DNA from: Deltaproteobacteria bacterium
GTDB lineage: Bacteria; Desulfobacterota; Desulfomonilia; UBA1062
Direction: 5' to 3'
Length of the DNA stretch: 54,896 nucleotides
Assembly (NCBI GenBank): GCA_029547185.1
Contig: JAKPPU010000115.1
Coordinates: 1 to 54,896 of the forward strand
Every line of letters starts with the position of its first letter. The first letter of the stretch is position 1. The notes beneath the pieces are model-generated. The model was not told where the DNA came from and made no database searches. It saw nothing but the letters and a program-made list of their open reading frames with translations. A program made the position numbers and the translations under genes. This document shows, one piece after another, positions 17,900 through 26,576 of the stretch.

Positions 17900-18897
17900 G
17901 GCAGCACCCTCACAATCGTGGCCTTGAGGAGGAATTCCGCGGCGAGCGCGGCAAGCGCCGGGATGAGGAAAAAGAGGTAGAGCTCGTTGTAGTGGAAGAA
18001 CTCCTTGATCCTGACCTCGTGCTTTTCCAGAGAGTCGATGATGCCGTAGATCTTCGAGAGGTCATCGGTATTCGATGCGAGGAAGTATCGGCCGCCGGTT
18101 GCGGCCGCGATCTCCCTCAATGCATCTTCGTTGAGATCGACCCTCTGGTAGACGAGCTGCTTCCCGAACGGGGTATCCATGAGGAATGGGGTCTCGCCCG
18201 TGCCTCCCACCCCGATGGTATACACCTTTATCCCGAGGGCCTTGAGCGCATTGGCTGCCTCCTGGGGCGTGATCTCGCCGGCGTTGCTGTTCCCGTCGGT
18301 GAGGAGGACAACCACCTTCGATGGGGCTTGCAAATCTTTGAGGCGCTTCCCCGAGATGGCGAGCGCCGACCCGATCGCCGTGCTGTCTCCCGCCATCCCG
18401 ATCTGCATGTTGTCCACGAGCGAAAGCAGAAGCCCCTTGTCCATGGTGAGAGGGGCCTGGGTAAAGGCCTGCTGTCCGAACACCACGATTCCCATCCGGT
18501 CGTTCGGCCGCTTCATGATGAAGTCGTTCACCACCTTCTTGACCGCCGTGAGCCTGGTGGCGGGCTTGCCGTTCAGCTCGAAATCGAGCCCTCTCATGGA
18601 GCCCGATGTGTCGAGGCAGAGCATAATGTCCACTCCAGGCGAGAGGACTTCACGTGACACGTTGTACATCTGCGGCCTGGCCACGGCAATCACGAGGAGG
18701 ATCAGGCTCAAGATCCTGAGCCCGTCGGGGATGCCTGCCATGATGCTCCCGGAAGAGCCCGATATCCGGGCAAGCCTCGAGGTGAGCGGATAGTCCACGG
18801 CCGGGGGCTTGCGCATGAAGAATCGATATGCGAGGTACGCAGCCAGGACCGCGATCAGAATCACGAGCAGGACGGGATGAGCGAACCGGAACGTCAT
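17896..18897 (-). CDS. BatA-like von Willebrand factor A membrane protein
   Basis: The 333-residue protein has N-terminal membrane helices (LLVILIAVLAAYLAYRFF and a second near 60-75), a vWA domain with DTSGSM (complete MIDAS), the supporting LLTDGNSNAG, and a C-terminal membrane segment (LYLFFLIPALAALAAEFLL). It is the BatA partner of the BatB gene just downstream, with which it shares layout and overlap. The MIDAS residues are intact, so metal binding should be retained. Confidence 0.9.
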   Translation of the reverse strand: MTFRFAHPVLLVILIAVLAAYLAYRFFMRKPPAVDYPLTSRLARISGSSGSIMAGIPDGLRILSLILLVIAVARPQMYNVSREVLSPGVDIMLCLDTSGSMRGLDFELNGKPATRLTAVKKVVNDFIMKRPNDRMGIVVFGQQAFTQAPLTMDKGLLLSLVDNMQIGMAGDSTAIGSALAISGKRLKDLQAPSKVVVLLTDGNSNAGEITPQEAANALKALGIKVYTIGVGGTGETPFLMDTPFGKQLVYQRVDLNEDALREIAAATGGRYFLASNTDDLSKIYGIIDSLEKHEVRIKEFFHYNELYLFFLIPALAALAAEFLLKATIVRVLP

Positions 18898-19844
18898 GCC
18901 GTGCCCCCCTTGTCCTTTTCCGGCCCTTCTTCCCCTTTGGTTGTGGGCGCCGTCACGTTGATATAGGCGAGGATGCAGCTCACGTCCTCCTCTTTCCTGC
19001 CGGGGGTCGCGATCTCATCCGCGAATTTCACGAGGTCGGCATAGCGAAGAACATTGAGGGCCGGCCTGTCCTGCTCGGCGGCTCTCTGGGCGATCTCCTC
19101 GGTCGTGAACTCCGCTGCCGGGAACCCGCGGATCGCCTCGATGTAGCGCTTTACGATCTCGGTGAACCGGAAATAGAACTCCTTCTGCTCTCCCTTCTCG
19201 AAGAGGTTCTCCCTGAGCAGGGCCTCGATGTCCCTCTCTGCCCTGATATGGGGCGGATCGGCGGGTGCTTCAGATGAGGGGCCCTTCCTCCTTCTCTTCA
19301 GTGCGAGGATGACTCCCCCAAGGGCTGCGGCAGCAAGGAGCACGGTCCCGATGATGACGGCCCATCTTATCCACGGGTTCGCAAGCGGAATGATGCCCTG
19401 TATGGGGCTCAAATCTTCGGAATCGGCGCCTCCCTTGATGTTGGAGACGACCTTCACCTCAATCCCTTCGGAGCGCAGATACCCCTTCCGGCCGGCCTTG
19501 TCGACGAAGCCGAGCTCGATGGGCCCTGTCCTGATGGGGTCGAGGCTGTCCGCGATGACTGTAAGAACGATCCTTCCCTCTCCGACCTCCTTGCCCGCCA
19601 CGCTCAGATCCTCGATGCCCTTTATCTCCGGATCGCTGCCGAGCCCGGCGCCCGGGGGGAGGCTGTATCTCAGGATGAGGCGTACGGTCCCGCCTACGGC
19701 GACCGGAGAAGGCTCTGCAGAGAGGCTTAAACCCGATGCCTTGGGCGGCGCCTGGATGCCGTGGCTCAGACAGGGATATGCGATGAAGAGCAGAACGGCG
19801 ACCAGGCTTGAGAATATGTGAAGCGCGTGCATCCGGCTATGCAT
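18894..19844 (-). CDS. Bat-operon membrane protein (DUF4381-like)
   Basis: The 316-residue protein has a signal peptide, a BatD-like immunoglobulin-type periplasmic region (about 35-150), one membrane helix (WAVIIGTVLLAAAALGGVIL), and a cytoplasmic helical domain with EFYFRFTEIVKRYIEAIRG. The last part matches the DUF4381-like tail often found between DUF58 and vWA genes in MoxR operons. It probably links the cytoplasmic ATPase to the envelope complex. The start overlaps the DUF58 stop by eight bases. Confidence 0.78.
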   Translation of the reverse strand: MHSRMHALHIFSSLVAVLLFIAYPCLSHGIQAPPKASGLSLSAEPSPVAVGGTVRLILRYSLPPGAGLGSDPEIKGIEDLSVAGKEVGEGRIVLTVIADSLDPIRTGPIELGFVDKAGRKGYLRSEGIEVKVVSNIKGGADSEDLSPIQGIIPLANPWIRWAVIIGTVLLAAAALGGVILALKRRRKGPSSEAPADPPHIRAERDIEALLRENLFEKGEQKEFYFRFTEIVKRYIEAIRGFPAAEFTTEEIAQRAAEQDRPALNVLRYADLVKFADEIATPGRKEEDVSCILAYINVTAPTTKGEEGPEKDKGGTA

Positions 19845-20718
19845 TCAGTCTCTTTCTCCTCCGGTCGAACAGGCGCATGAGGGGCTCGACCACAGGGCCC
19901 TGCGTTCCGATCTCCACCATGTCCACATCGATGCTTCCGAGCAGGCTTTTGAGCGAATCTCTCTGATTCTTCCGGTCTTCCTCGATCTCTTTCCTTATAC
20001 GGGGACTGCTCGTATCGATGGTGGCGATCTCGCCGGTCTCTGGGTCGCGAAGCGTGATGAGTCCCACGTCGGGCAAAGTCTCCTCTGCCGGATCGAAGAT
20101 TCGGATCACCGTGAGGTCATGCTTCTTCGAGGTCAGCCTCATGGATCTCTCGAAGCCTTCATCCATGCAGTCCGAGATGAGGAACACGATCGCGTGGCGC
20201 TTGACCGCCCTGTTGAGGAAATCGAGCGCGGCATCGATGCCGGTTGCCGGGCTTTCCGGCTCATAGGTGAAGATCTCCCTGATGAGCCGCCACACGTTGG
20301 TCGAGCCTTTCCGGGGAGGGAGGAACTTCTCGACCTTCGAGCTGAACAGGATCGCGCCTACGCGGTCATTGGTGCGGATCGCGAGGAAGGCGAGCATGCC
20401 CGCCACCTCGGCGAGGAGCTCCCGTTTGAACCGGCTCCTGCTGCCGAAGAGGTGGGACTTGGAGAGGTCGACGAGGAGCATGAGGGTGAGCTCGCGCTCT
20501 TCGTGGTACACCTTGACGAAGGGGCGGCCGAACCTCGCGGAGACGTTCCAGTCGATGGTCCGGATGTCATCGCCCACCTGGTACTCCCTCACCTCGGCAA
20601 ACTCGATGCCCTGCCCCTTGAAGGCGCTCTCGTACTGGCCTGCAAATATCTCGTTCGCCAGGCGCTTCGTCTTGAAGTGGAACCGCTGGATCTTGGCGAG
20701 AACTTCCGGAGGAAGCAT
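19837..20718 (-). CDS. DUF58 protein (MoxR-associated)
   Basis: The 293-residue protein has the DUF58 core: RLANEIFAGQYESAFKGQGIE near the start, then VGDDIRTIDWNVSARFGRPFVK, which is the family signature. The second half resembles a vWA fold (LTLMLLVDLSKSHLFG, with VDLSKS as a relaxed DxSxS). No membrane segment is present, so it is cytoplasmic. DUF58 proteins almost always follow moxR and are presumed cofactors of the ATPase. It begins one base after the moxR stop. Confidence 0.9.
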   Translation of the reverse strand: MLPPEVLAKIQRFHFKTKRLANEIFAGQYESAFKGQGIEFAEVREYQVGDDIRTIDWNVSARFGRPFVKVYHEERELTLMLLVDLSKSHLFGSRSRFKRELLAEVAGMLAFLAIRTNDRVGAILFSSKVEKFLPPRKGSTNVWRLIREIFTYEPESPATGIDAALDFLNRAVKRHAIVFLISDCMDEGFERSMRLTSKKHDLTVIRIFDPAEETLPDVGLITLRDPETGEIATIDTSSPRIRKEIEEDRKNQRDSLKSLLGSIDVDMVEIGTQGPVVEPLMRLFDRRRKRLNA

Positions 20719-20719
20719 C

Positions 20720-21700
20720 TCAGGGCACCTCGATCCGCTCCAGGATGATGCCGATGATGTCGTCCGCGCTCTTGCCCTCGGCCTCGGCCTCGTAGCTCAG
20801 GATGATGCGGTGCCGCAGAATGTCCGGCGCAACAGCCTTCACATCCTGCGGGGTCACGAATCCCCTGCCCTGGAGGAAGGCATGGGCGCGCGATGCCAGT
20901 CCGAGCCAGATCGAGGCGCGGGGAGAGGCGCCGTAGGCGATCATGGACCCCACGTTCAGGCCGTAGTCCCTGGGTTTGCGCGTGGCAGTGCAGAGCGAGA
21001 TGATGTAATCGATGATCTTCTCTTCCATGTGGATAGAGCGGACCGAGGCAGAGGCCTCGTCGAGCAGAGACACGTCCACCACGCCCGTGACGTTTCCCGT
21101 AGCCCCGCTATAGACCCTCTCCATGATCTGCTTCTCTTCCTGGGCAGTGGGATAGTCCACCCTGATCTTCATCATGAAGCGGTCGATCTGCGCCTCCGGG
21201 AGAGGATACGTCCCCTCCTGCTCGATGGGGTTCTGGGTTGCCATCACGAGGAACGGGCGCTCCAGCGGATACGTCGTCTCGCCGATGGTGACCTGCCGCT
21301 CCTGCATGGCCTCGAGGAGAGCGCTCTGCACCTTCGCAGGCGCACGGTTGATCTCGTCGGCGAGGATGATGTTGTGGAAGATGGGGCCTTTCTTTATCTC
21401 GAAGGCGGCCTTGTCGGGACGGTAGACCTGAGTGCCGAGGATATCCGCGGGCAGAAGGTCCGGGGTGAACTGGATGCGCTGGAACGTCGTCCTCACGGCT
21501 GCGGCGAGCGTCTTGACCGCAGTGGTCTTTGCAAGGCCCGGAAGCCCTTCCACGAGGATGTGCCCGTCGCACAGGATGCCGATGAGCATGCGGTCGATGA
21601 GGTTTCTCTGACCGACAACGACCTTCTCCATTTCAGAGACGATTCCACGGACAACAACGCTGTTTTTTTCAACATTTCTGGTAATCGCTTGTATATCCAT
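20720..21700 (-). CDS. MoxR family AAA+ ATPase
   Basis: The 326-residue ATPase starts after GGGAGGAG. Walker A is GLPGLAKTTAVK, Walker B with its flank is ILADEINRAPAKVQSALLEAMQE, and sensor 1 is MATQNPIEQEGTYPLPEAQ; all are MoxR hallmarks. A C-terminal lid domain follows (SPRASIWLGLASRAHAFLQG). MoxR proteins act as chaperone-like ATPases for maturation or stress tolerance together with vWA proteins. It is the first gene of the eight-gene Bat operon, and 327 bases of divergent space separate it from hsp20. Confidence 0.95.
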   Translation of the reverse strand: MDIQAITRNVEKNSVVVRGIVSEMEKVVVGQRNLIDRMLIGILCDGHILVEGLPGLAKTTAVKTLAAAVRTTFQRIQFTPDLLPADILGTQVYRPDKAAFEIKKGPIFHNIILADEINRAPAKVQSALLEAMQERQVTIGETTYPLERPFLVMATQNPIEQEGTYPLPEAQIDRFMMKIRVDYPTAQEEKQIMERVYSGATGNVTGVVDVSLLDEASASVRSIHMEEKIIDYIISLCTATRKPRDYGLNVGSMIAYGASPRASIWLGLASRAHAFLQGRGFVTPQDVKAVAPDILRHRIILSYEAEAEGKSADDIIGIILERIEVP

Positions 21701-21898
21701 TCAATTTCTCCTCCCTGCCATGAGACGTCTTTCTTATATTCAGCTGCCGGATTTTTTCAAGACCTTTTTCAGGCGACTGTTCGATCTTCCCCTGCACCCA
21801 GCCCTTCTCCCCGAGGCCCTGTCTCAACTCAAGACCGGTCTTTCAGACCGGGCCGGCGGTCACAGCCAGCATGCTCGTCTGCAGCGGGTTTCCAACAC

Positions 21899-21927
21899 TT
21901 GATATTCTACGAACAGGCACCTATATA
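21899..21927 (+). promoter_or_regulatory. Sigma-70-like promoter of hsp20
   Basis: TTGATA (21899-21904) and TATATA (21922-21927) are separated by 17 bases. A start near 21934 would give an untranslated leader of about 95 bases before ATG 22028. Confidence 0.5.
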
Positions 21928-21945
21928 TTAGCATCACTCTTTATT

Positions 21946-22020
21946 CCTCTTTTTAACGTATTCTCTTTTATGCATCTGGGGGAGTCCGCGTTTGGTGTAC
22001 ATCAGAAACGAAGAAGGAGG
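21946..22020 (+). promoter_or_regulatory. Candidate RNA thermometer in the hsp20 leader
   Basis: CCTCTTTTT (21946-21954) can pair with AGAAGGAGG (22012-22020), giving nine consecutive pairs of which two are G-U. The second element is the whole Shine-Dalgarno region of hsp20. Weak, U-rich sequestering of the ribosome site in a small heat-shock gene leader is the logic of fourU and ROSE thermometers. The pairing is by eye and no fold energy was computed. Confidence 0.4.
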
Positions 22021-22027
22021 ATGGCCG

Positions 22028-22534
22028 ATGACGGACAAGCCATTTCCCGCCGGCAGGAAAACGAATCCAGCCTTGCCTCAGGATGATGACAGCATGGTCG
22101 AATACCCGGGCGCCTACCAGGATATCATGAGCCGGGCGATCGATGATTTTTTCACCAGTTTTGATTTTCTTCCCCTGACCGTTTTCGAGGATACGGGCGG
22201 GTCCGTGTTCAAGACCCATATCTCTCACGGCCCCGAAAAGATCATGGTAACTGCAAATCTTCCGGGGATGAATGCCAGCGATATCGATGTCATCATCAAA
22301 TCCGATGCGCTCATCATTGCAGGGGAGAAGAAAGGAACCGGGGACGGCTCACTGCCGGCTTCCGGACCGGATGAGCAGAGTTCCATGTCTTTCCGCAAGG
22401 TAATCCCGATGCCCTGCCTCATAGACATGCAGAAAGTGCAGGCATTCTTCACAAGAGGTATCTTGCAGGTCGAGCTCCCGAAGATTGCGTTGAACAGCCT
22501 GCCGAGGTTCCGCATTCCTATAAAGAAAGATTAA
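22028..22534 (+). CDS. Small heat-shock protein (Hsp20/alpha-crystallin)
   Basis: I chose ATG 22028 because AAGGAGG lies seven bases upstream; the in-frame start at 21992 lacks a ribosome site. The ~168-residue product has a variable N-terminal arm (to ~60), then an alpha-crystallin domain with HGPEKIMVTANLPGMNASDIDVIIKS-type strands (cut here for length). It ends in an IPIKKD tail that resembles the I-x-I oligomerisation motif. The usual A-x-x-x-x-G-V-L motif appears as AFFTRGILQVELPK. It should be an ATP-independent holdase. The sequence is more divergent than class Hsp18 proteins, and the loop around 118-130 is Gly/Ser-rich. Confidence 0.88.
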   Translation: MTDKPFPAGRKTNPALPQDDDSMVEYPGAYQDIMSRAIDDFFTSFDFLPLTVFEDTGGSVFKTHISHGPEKIMVTANLPGMNASDIDVIIKSDALIIAGEKKGTGDGSLPASGPDEQSSMSFRKVIPMPCLIDMQKVQAFFTRGILQVELPKIALNSLPRFRIPIKKD

Positions 22535-22619
22535 AATAATCTGAAACGCACGCCGATACTTTCCTCAAGTGAAAGAAGAAGGTGCTGATAGTGGATGCTC
22601 CGGCAGAGGAATGCTTGCG

Positions 22620-24338
22620 ATGAGGCAGGAGCTCATAAAGAATATCTTTTCCAGACGCTCGCAGCCCCTGTCGTCGAGGGGGAGCCGCCTGGACGGACAA
22701 AGAGGACAGGAGACCCGTGATCTCAAGAAAGCAATCACGGAAGTAAACGGCCGGCTCGAGAGCCTCTGCTCAGCTTCCGAAGACGATTTCCTCAAGGTGA
22801 AGGAAAAGCTGTGTGACATCCATGCGCGCTTTACCGCCATGTCCGAGCTCACCACCGGGATTCTCCACGCCGTATCCGGCAGCGGGATCAATACCGCCGT
22901 CACGGGCCTCTCCCATATTCTCGATGAATTGAAAATCCACCTTGAAAAGTCGGAATCCGGCTTCGACAGGATATCACAGGGGCTCGAAGAGTATCTCGCC
23001 ACCCTGGGAAAGGTCACCTCGTATCTGGAAAAGTTCAGGATGCTCGTCCTGAATCTGGACATACTGGGCTTTTTCACACGCGTGGAAAATGCCCATATCA
23101 TCAACAGCGAGACCGGCTTTTCGTCACTCACCAATGACGTGAAATCGCTCTCCCGGAGGATCCTCGACAAATCATCCCAGATCCAGGAAAAATCTCACAC
23201 TCTGTCGGCCCTCATCGAAAGGGCACTTGCAGACTTCCTTCGGTACAGAAAGGCTCATCGGGCTCAGGCTGCCGCCATGCTGGATCACTCCGTATCGAAC
23301 TACAGAACCCTTCTCGCACGGCATGACACGGCAGCCGGTGCAGCACATTCCATAGCCTCGAGGTCACAGGAGATCGTGGAAAAGATCGGCGGCATCATCG
23401 CTTCGCTCCAGCTCCACGATATCCCCTCACGGCAGATTGCCGACGTGCGGACGGTCCTGCATACGCTTCAGGAAAGCCTCGATTCGGAGACCCTCACGGA
23501 GGCGGAGAAATCGGGCCTTATCGGCGAGGTCTGCTCTCTCCAGGGCGCCAAGCTGAAAAGCTCCTGCGAAGAGGTTCACGCGGGGATCGAGAACCTCATT
23601 AAGGGCATGGAGGCGGTTTCCGGGCATATCCTGGAGCTGCTGGAAAAAACCCGCGAGGTTGCCTGGGCTTCCGGCATCGAAGGTCTCACCTTCATGGAGG
23701 AGCTGGACCTGGGAATATCGGCGGTCATCGAGCGCCTGAACGAGAACGTCGGCGACCAGACCGGATTGACCCATACCATGTCATCCGTGAGCTCGATGGT
23801 CTCTGAGATGTCGATCTTCGTCGAAGAGATCGAAACGCTCGGGCAGAGCCTCCAGCTCATCGCGCTCAACGCCCGCATCAAGGCTGCCCGCATAGGAAAC
23901 GAAGGGGCCGCCCTGGATACGATCTCCGGCAGCATCTATGAATTGTCGAAAGACTCGCGGACGGATACGAACGTCCTCTCCCATATGCTCGCAAGCATCG
24001 TGGACATCGCCGGTCACTTCAACTCGAGCCTCGCAGAATTGCAGAGCGGACACGAGCAGAACGCAGCGATCCTGGTGGCGAACCTGAAAAACTTTCTCAA
24101 CGCGATCCACGACATGAACGACTCCGTGTTCGGATCGCTCATCCGGATGAACTCGTTGGGTGAATGCTTGAGGGAAGACATCGAGAAGACCGTCTCCGGA
24201 ATCACGATCCATCATACGGTAAAAGAGGTCCTGGGAAGCGCGATCCGGGAGATGGAAGAGATCCACGCGGGGAAATCGATGAGGCAGGCCTCGTCATTCG
24301 GCACTACGATCGAGGCCTTATCTCGTCGGCATGGATAA
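22620..24338 (+). CDS. Soluble chemoreceptor-like coiled-coil protein
   Basis: ATG 22620 has AGAGGA about ten bases upstream; ATG 22611 and a GTG at 22569 are in-frame alternatives with poorer sites. The ~572-residue protein is almost all helical, with no membrane segment. Near the C-terminal third, LQLIALNARIKAARIGNEG resembles the hairpin tip of methyl-accepting chemotaxis proteins (consensus LALNAAIEAARAGE). Key positions differ: Arg and Lys replace Ala and Glu. Around residue 265, ASLQLHDIPSRQI recalls a Q-x-x-D-x-x-x-Q motif seen in some chemotaxis-associated helical proteins. It probably forms a long four-helix bundle with a degenerate signalling tip. No che gene is nearby. Its 3' end overlaps pncA on the opposite strand by 35 bases. 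Confidence 0.7.
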   Translation: MRQELIKNIFSRRSQPLSSRGSRLDGQRGQETRDLKKAITEVNGRLESLCSASEDDFLKVKEKLCDIHARFTAMSELTTGILHAVSGSGINTAVTGLSHILDELKIHLEKSESGFDRISQGLEEYLATLGKVTSYLEKFRMLVLNLDILGFFTRVENAHIINSETGFSSLTNDVKSLSRRILDKSSQIQEKSHTLSALIERALADFLRYRKAHRAQAAAMLDHSVSNYRTLLARHDTAAGAAHSIASRSQEIVEKIGGIIASLQLHDIPSRQIADVRTVLHTLQESLDSETLTEAEKSGLIGEVCSLQGAKLKSSCEEVHAGIENLIKGMEAVSGHILELLEKTREVAWASGIEGLTFMEELDLGISAVIERLNENVGDQTGLTHTMSSVSSMVSEMSIFVEEIETLGQSLQLIALNARIKAARIGNEGAALDTISGSIYELSKDSRTDTNVLSHMLASIVDIAGHFNSSLAELQSGHEQNAAILVANLKNFLNAIHDMNDSVFGSLIRMNSLGECLREDIEKTVSGITIHHTVKEVLGSAIREMEEIHAGKSMRQASSFGTTIEALSRRHG

Positions 24339-24987
24339 AGTGGACGCCTTTATCCGTCATGGTTTCCATCGCGATGGAGATGCTCTCAGGAGGCGATCCC
24401 ACCGGCTTGGTCAGCTCCACGATGACGTACACCTTGAATCCGAGTCTGATCCCGTCTACTGCCGTGAAGAAGACGCAGTAATCGAGTGCGAGTCCGCAGA
24501 TGAATATCCGCTCCACTCCGCGCGACCTGAGGTAGCCTTCGAGGCCGGTGGGAGTCTTCTTGTCGTTCTCTATGAAAGCGGAATAGCTGTCGATCGTCTT
24601 GTGATAACCCTTTCTGATGATGGCATTGGCAAAGACGGTCTTCAGGCCTTTCTTGAAATCCGAGCCTTCGCTTCCCTGCACGCAGTGATCGGGCCAGAGG
24701 ACAGGGCCAAGTCCCGAGGCCTCGTAGAGATCGAAGGGATTCCTCCCCTCATGGGCTGAGGCAAAGGAATAATGCTCGGGAACATGCCAGTCCTGCGTCA
24801 GCACCACGGTGAGTCCCCCCCTGCTGAAGAGCTCCATCACGGAGTTTACTCCCTCCACGATGGTGTCCCCTTCCCGGACCCCCAAGGCCCCTCCCGGCAT
24901 GAAATCGTTCTGCAAGTCCACTGCGATCAGGGCATCGCCATGCTCCAGTTTCACCCATTCGTTACGAACCGGTTGATCAGCGCTCAT
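24304..24987 (-). CDS. pncA: Nicotinamidase/pyrazinamidase
   Basis: The 227-residue cysteine hydrolase has the catalytic Asp24 (IAVDLQNDF), a Lys in IRKGYHK and the catalytic Cys in GLALDYCV, which form the Asp-Lys-Cys triad. Metal ligands are seen in TQDWHVPEHYSF (Asp and His) and in the following His. PncA converts nicotinamide to nicotinate plus ammonia in NAD salvage. It is single, overlaps the chemoreceptor-like gene tail to tail, and ends close to nothing else on its strand. Its length is slightly above the ~210 typical, because of an N-terminal extension. Confidence 0.93.
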   Translation of the reverse strand: MSADQPVRNEWVKLEHGDALIAVDLQNDFMPGGALGVREGDTIVEGVNSVMELFSRGGLTVVLTQDWHVPEHYSFASAHEGRNPFDLYEASGLGPVLWPDHCVQGSEGSDFKKGLKTVFANAIIRKGYHKTIDSYSAFIENDKKTPTGLEGYLRSRGVERIFICGLALDYCVFFTAVDGIRLGFKVYVIVELTKPVGSPPESISIAMETMTDKGVHFIHADEIRPRS

Positions 24988-25113
24988 GAAATCCTTCCTG
25001 GCCTCCCTCCCCTGCTCTTGATAAAATATATGTAGTACGGATTTCCCGACCCTTTATCAAGGACGAAGCACCTTCGAGGGCAGGTACGAGCCCTCATCGG
25101 CGGACATCGTTGC

Positions 25114-26511
25114 CTATCCCCGGAATGAACCGTCCTTTGCCTCATGGATCCTACCCCGTGCCATGGAAGCGGCAGCACCGGCCGCGCACAAAAGGGAGAA
25201 GATGAGGAAGCCGGCCTTCATGCTCTTTATGAAATCGGGAAATACATGGGGCAATATCCTGTTCTGCCCGATAAAGACCGCGAACAGGACGAGAACGATG
25301 CCCATGCTCGCCGTCTGCCCAGTCAGCCGCATCGTGGCGATCATTCCCGAAGCAAGCCCGTACGCCCTTTTGTCGACAGAGCTCATGATCGCATTGGTGT
25401 TGGGTGATGAAAAGAGTGCAAATCCAAACCCCATAACCGTCAGCGGCAGCAGGATATTCATCAGGGAGGCGGGCTCGGGGAGGAACACCAGCATGATGAG
25501 TCCGAGGCAGGTGACGGCCATGCCCAGCGATGCGAGGAACCGCGGCTCGATCTTGTCGGAAAGCCTGCCTGCAAGCGGGGAGAAAAACATCATGACAAGG
25601 GGCTGCGAAACCAGGAGGAGGCCTGCGCCTTCGGGGCTCATCCCCCTGACCTCCTGGAGGTAGAGGCTCATGAGAAAGGTGACGGCAAAGGTGGAGCTGT
25701 AATGAATGAACGCTGCCAGATTCGAAAAGGCGAACTGCCTGTTGCGGGTCATGAGGCTCATATCGAGCACGGGACCTTCCACCTTGCTCTCCCATACGAC
25801 GAAGAGCAGAAGACCTGCCGCACCGGCAAAGGTCAGGGTAAAGCCTATCTGGCCGGGGATCTTCGAAAACCCGTACATCACCCCGATGAGGCTTACCGAA
25901 TAGATGAGCGAGCCTGCCATGTCGAACCCCCCCGGTCCCTCTCCTCGGCCCCTCTCATCGATTCCTTTCAGGGCGAGGATGAGCACTGCGAGCCCTATGG
26001 GAACAACGGACAGGAAGACGCTCTCCCAGCCGAAACTCCCCGTGAGGATACCGCCCAGGAACGGCCCCAGCGACAGCCCCAGGTAGGTGGCGGCCACATT
26101 GATGCCGAGCACCCTCCCCCTTTCCTCGGGAGGATAGGCCTCTATGAGGATGGCCGTGCCTGTTCCGAAGACCATCGAGCTTCCGAGCCCCTGCAGGACC
26201 CTGAAGGTGATGAGTATGCTGGCAAGGGGGGACAGGACAATGAGGATTGAGCTCACCGTGTAGAGGGCGATACCCCAGATGAAAATCCGCTTCCTCCCGT
26301 AGATGTCTGCCGCCCTTCCCAGGGGAAGGAGAAAAACCGAAGAGGCGATGAGATAGGAAGTGGAAATCCAGCCCAGGGTGAGCGCATCCAGGGAAAAGGC
26401 CTTGCCGATGGACGGCAGTGCGACGCTGACCGAAGAGCCCATGAACGGCGTCAGGAAGGATGAGAGCGATGCCACTATCAGGATGACGGTCCTGTTGCCT
26501 GCGATCTTCAT
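25114..26511 (-). CDS. MFS transporter, DHA2 (14-TMS) drug-efflux type
   Basis: The 465-residue protein has about 14 predicted membrane segments. The family A motif appears as LGRAADIYGRKRI between helices 2 and 3, and motif C-like GPFLGGILTGSFGWESVF in helix 5. The N-terminal LTPFMGSSVSVALPSIG resembles EmrB/QacA members. It likely exports hydrophobic compounds with proton exchange. No EmrA-like adaptor or TetR regulator is adjacent, so substrate and control are unknown. Confidence 0.88.
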   Translation of the reverse strand: MKIAGNRTVILIVASLSSFLTPFMGSSVSVALPSIGKAFSLDALTLGWISTSYLIASSVFLLPLGRAADIYGRKRIFIWGIALYTVSSILIVLSPLASILITFRVLQGLGSSMVFGTGTAILIEAYPPEERGRVLGINVAATYLGLSLGPFLGGILTGSFGWESVFLSVVPIGLAVLILALKGIDERGRGEGPGGFDMAGSLIYSVSLIGVMYGFSKIPGQIGFTLTFAGAAGLLLFVVWESKVEGPVLDMSLMTRNRQFAFSNLAAFIHYSSTFAVTFLMSLYLQEVRGMSPEGAGLLLVSQPLVMMFFSPLAGRLSDKIEPRFLASLGMAVTCLGLIMLVFLPEPASLMNILLPLTVMGFGFALFSSPNTNAIMSSVDKRAYGLASGMIATMRLTGQTASMGIVLVLFAVFIGQNRILPHVFPDFIKSMKAGFLIFSLLCAAGAAASMARGRIHEAKDGSFRG

Positions 26512-26576
26512 CCGAATCTGTCCGCTCGCATGTCTCGTTCTTTCATCTGCACTCTACCGACCGGCAATGGGGACGA

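Larger units (their letters stand above)
21701..22027. other. Divergent intergenic region between moxR and hsp20
   Basis: This 327-base region contains a CCGGTCT-TTC-AGACCGG hairpin (21835-21851) without a U tract, a sigma-70-like promoter for hsp20 and that gene's ~90-base leader. No CIRCE element or other named heat-shock operator was found. A clear promoter for the moxR operon was not recognised. Confidence 0.5.
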
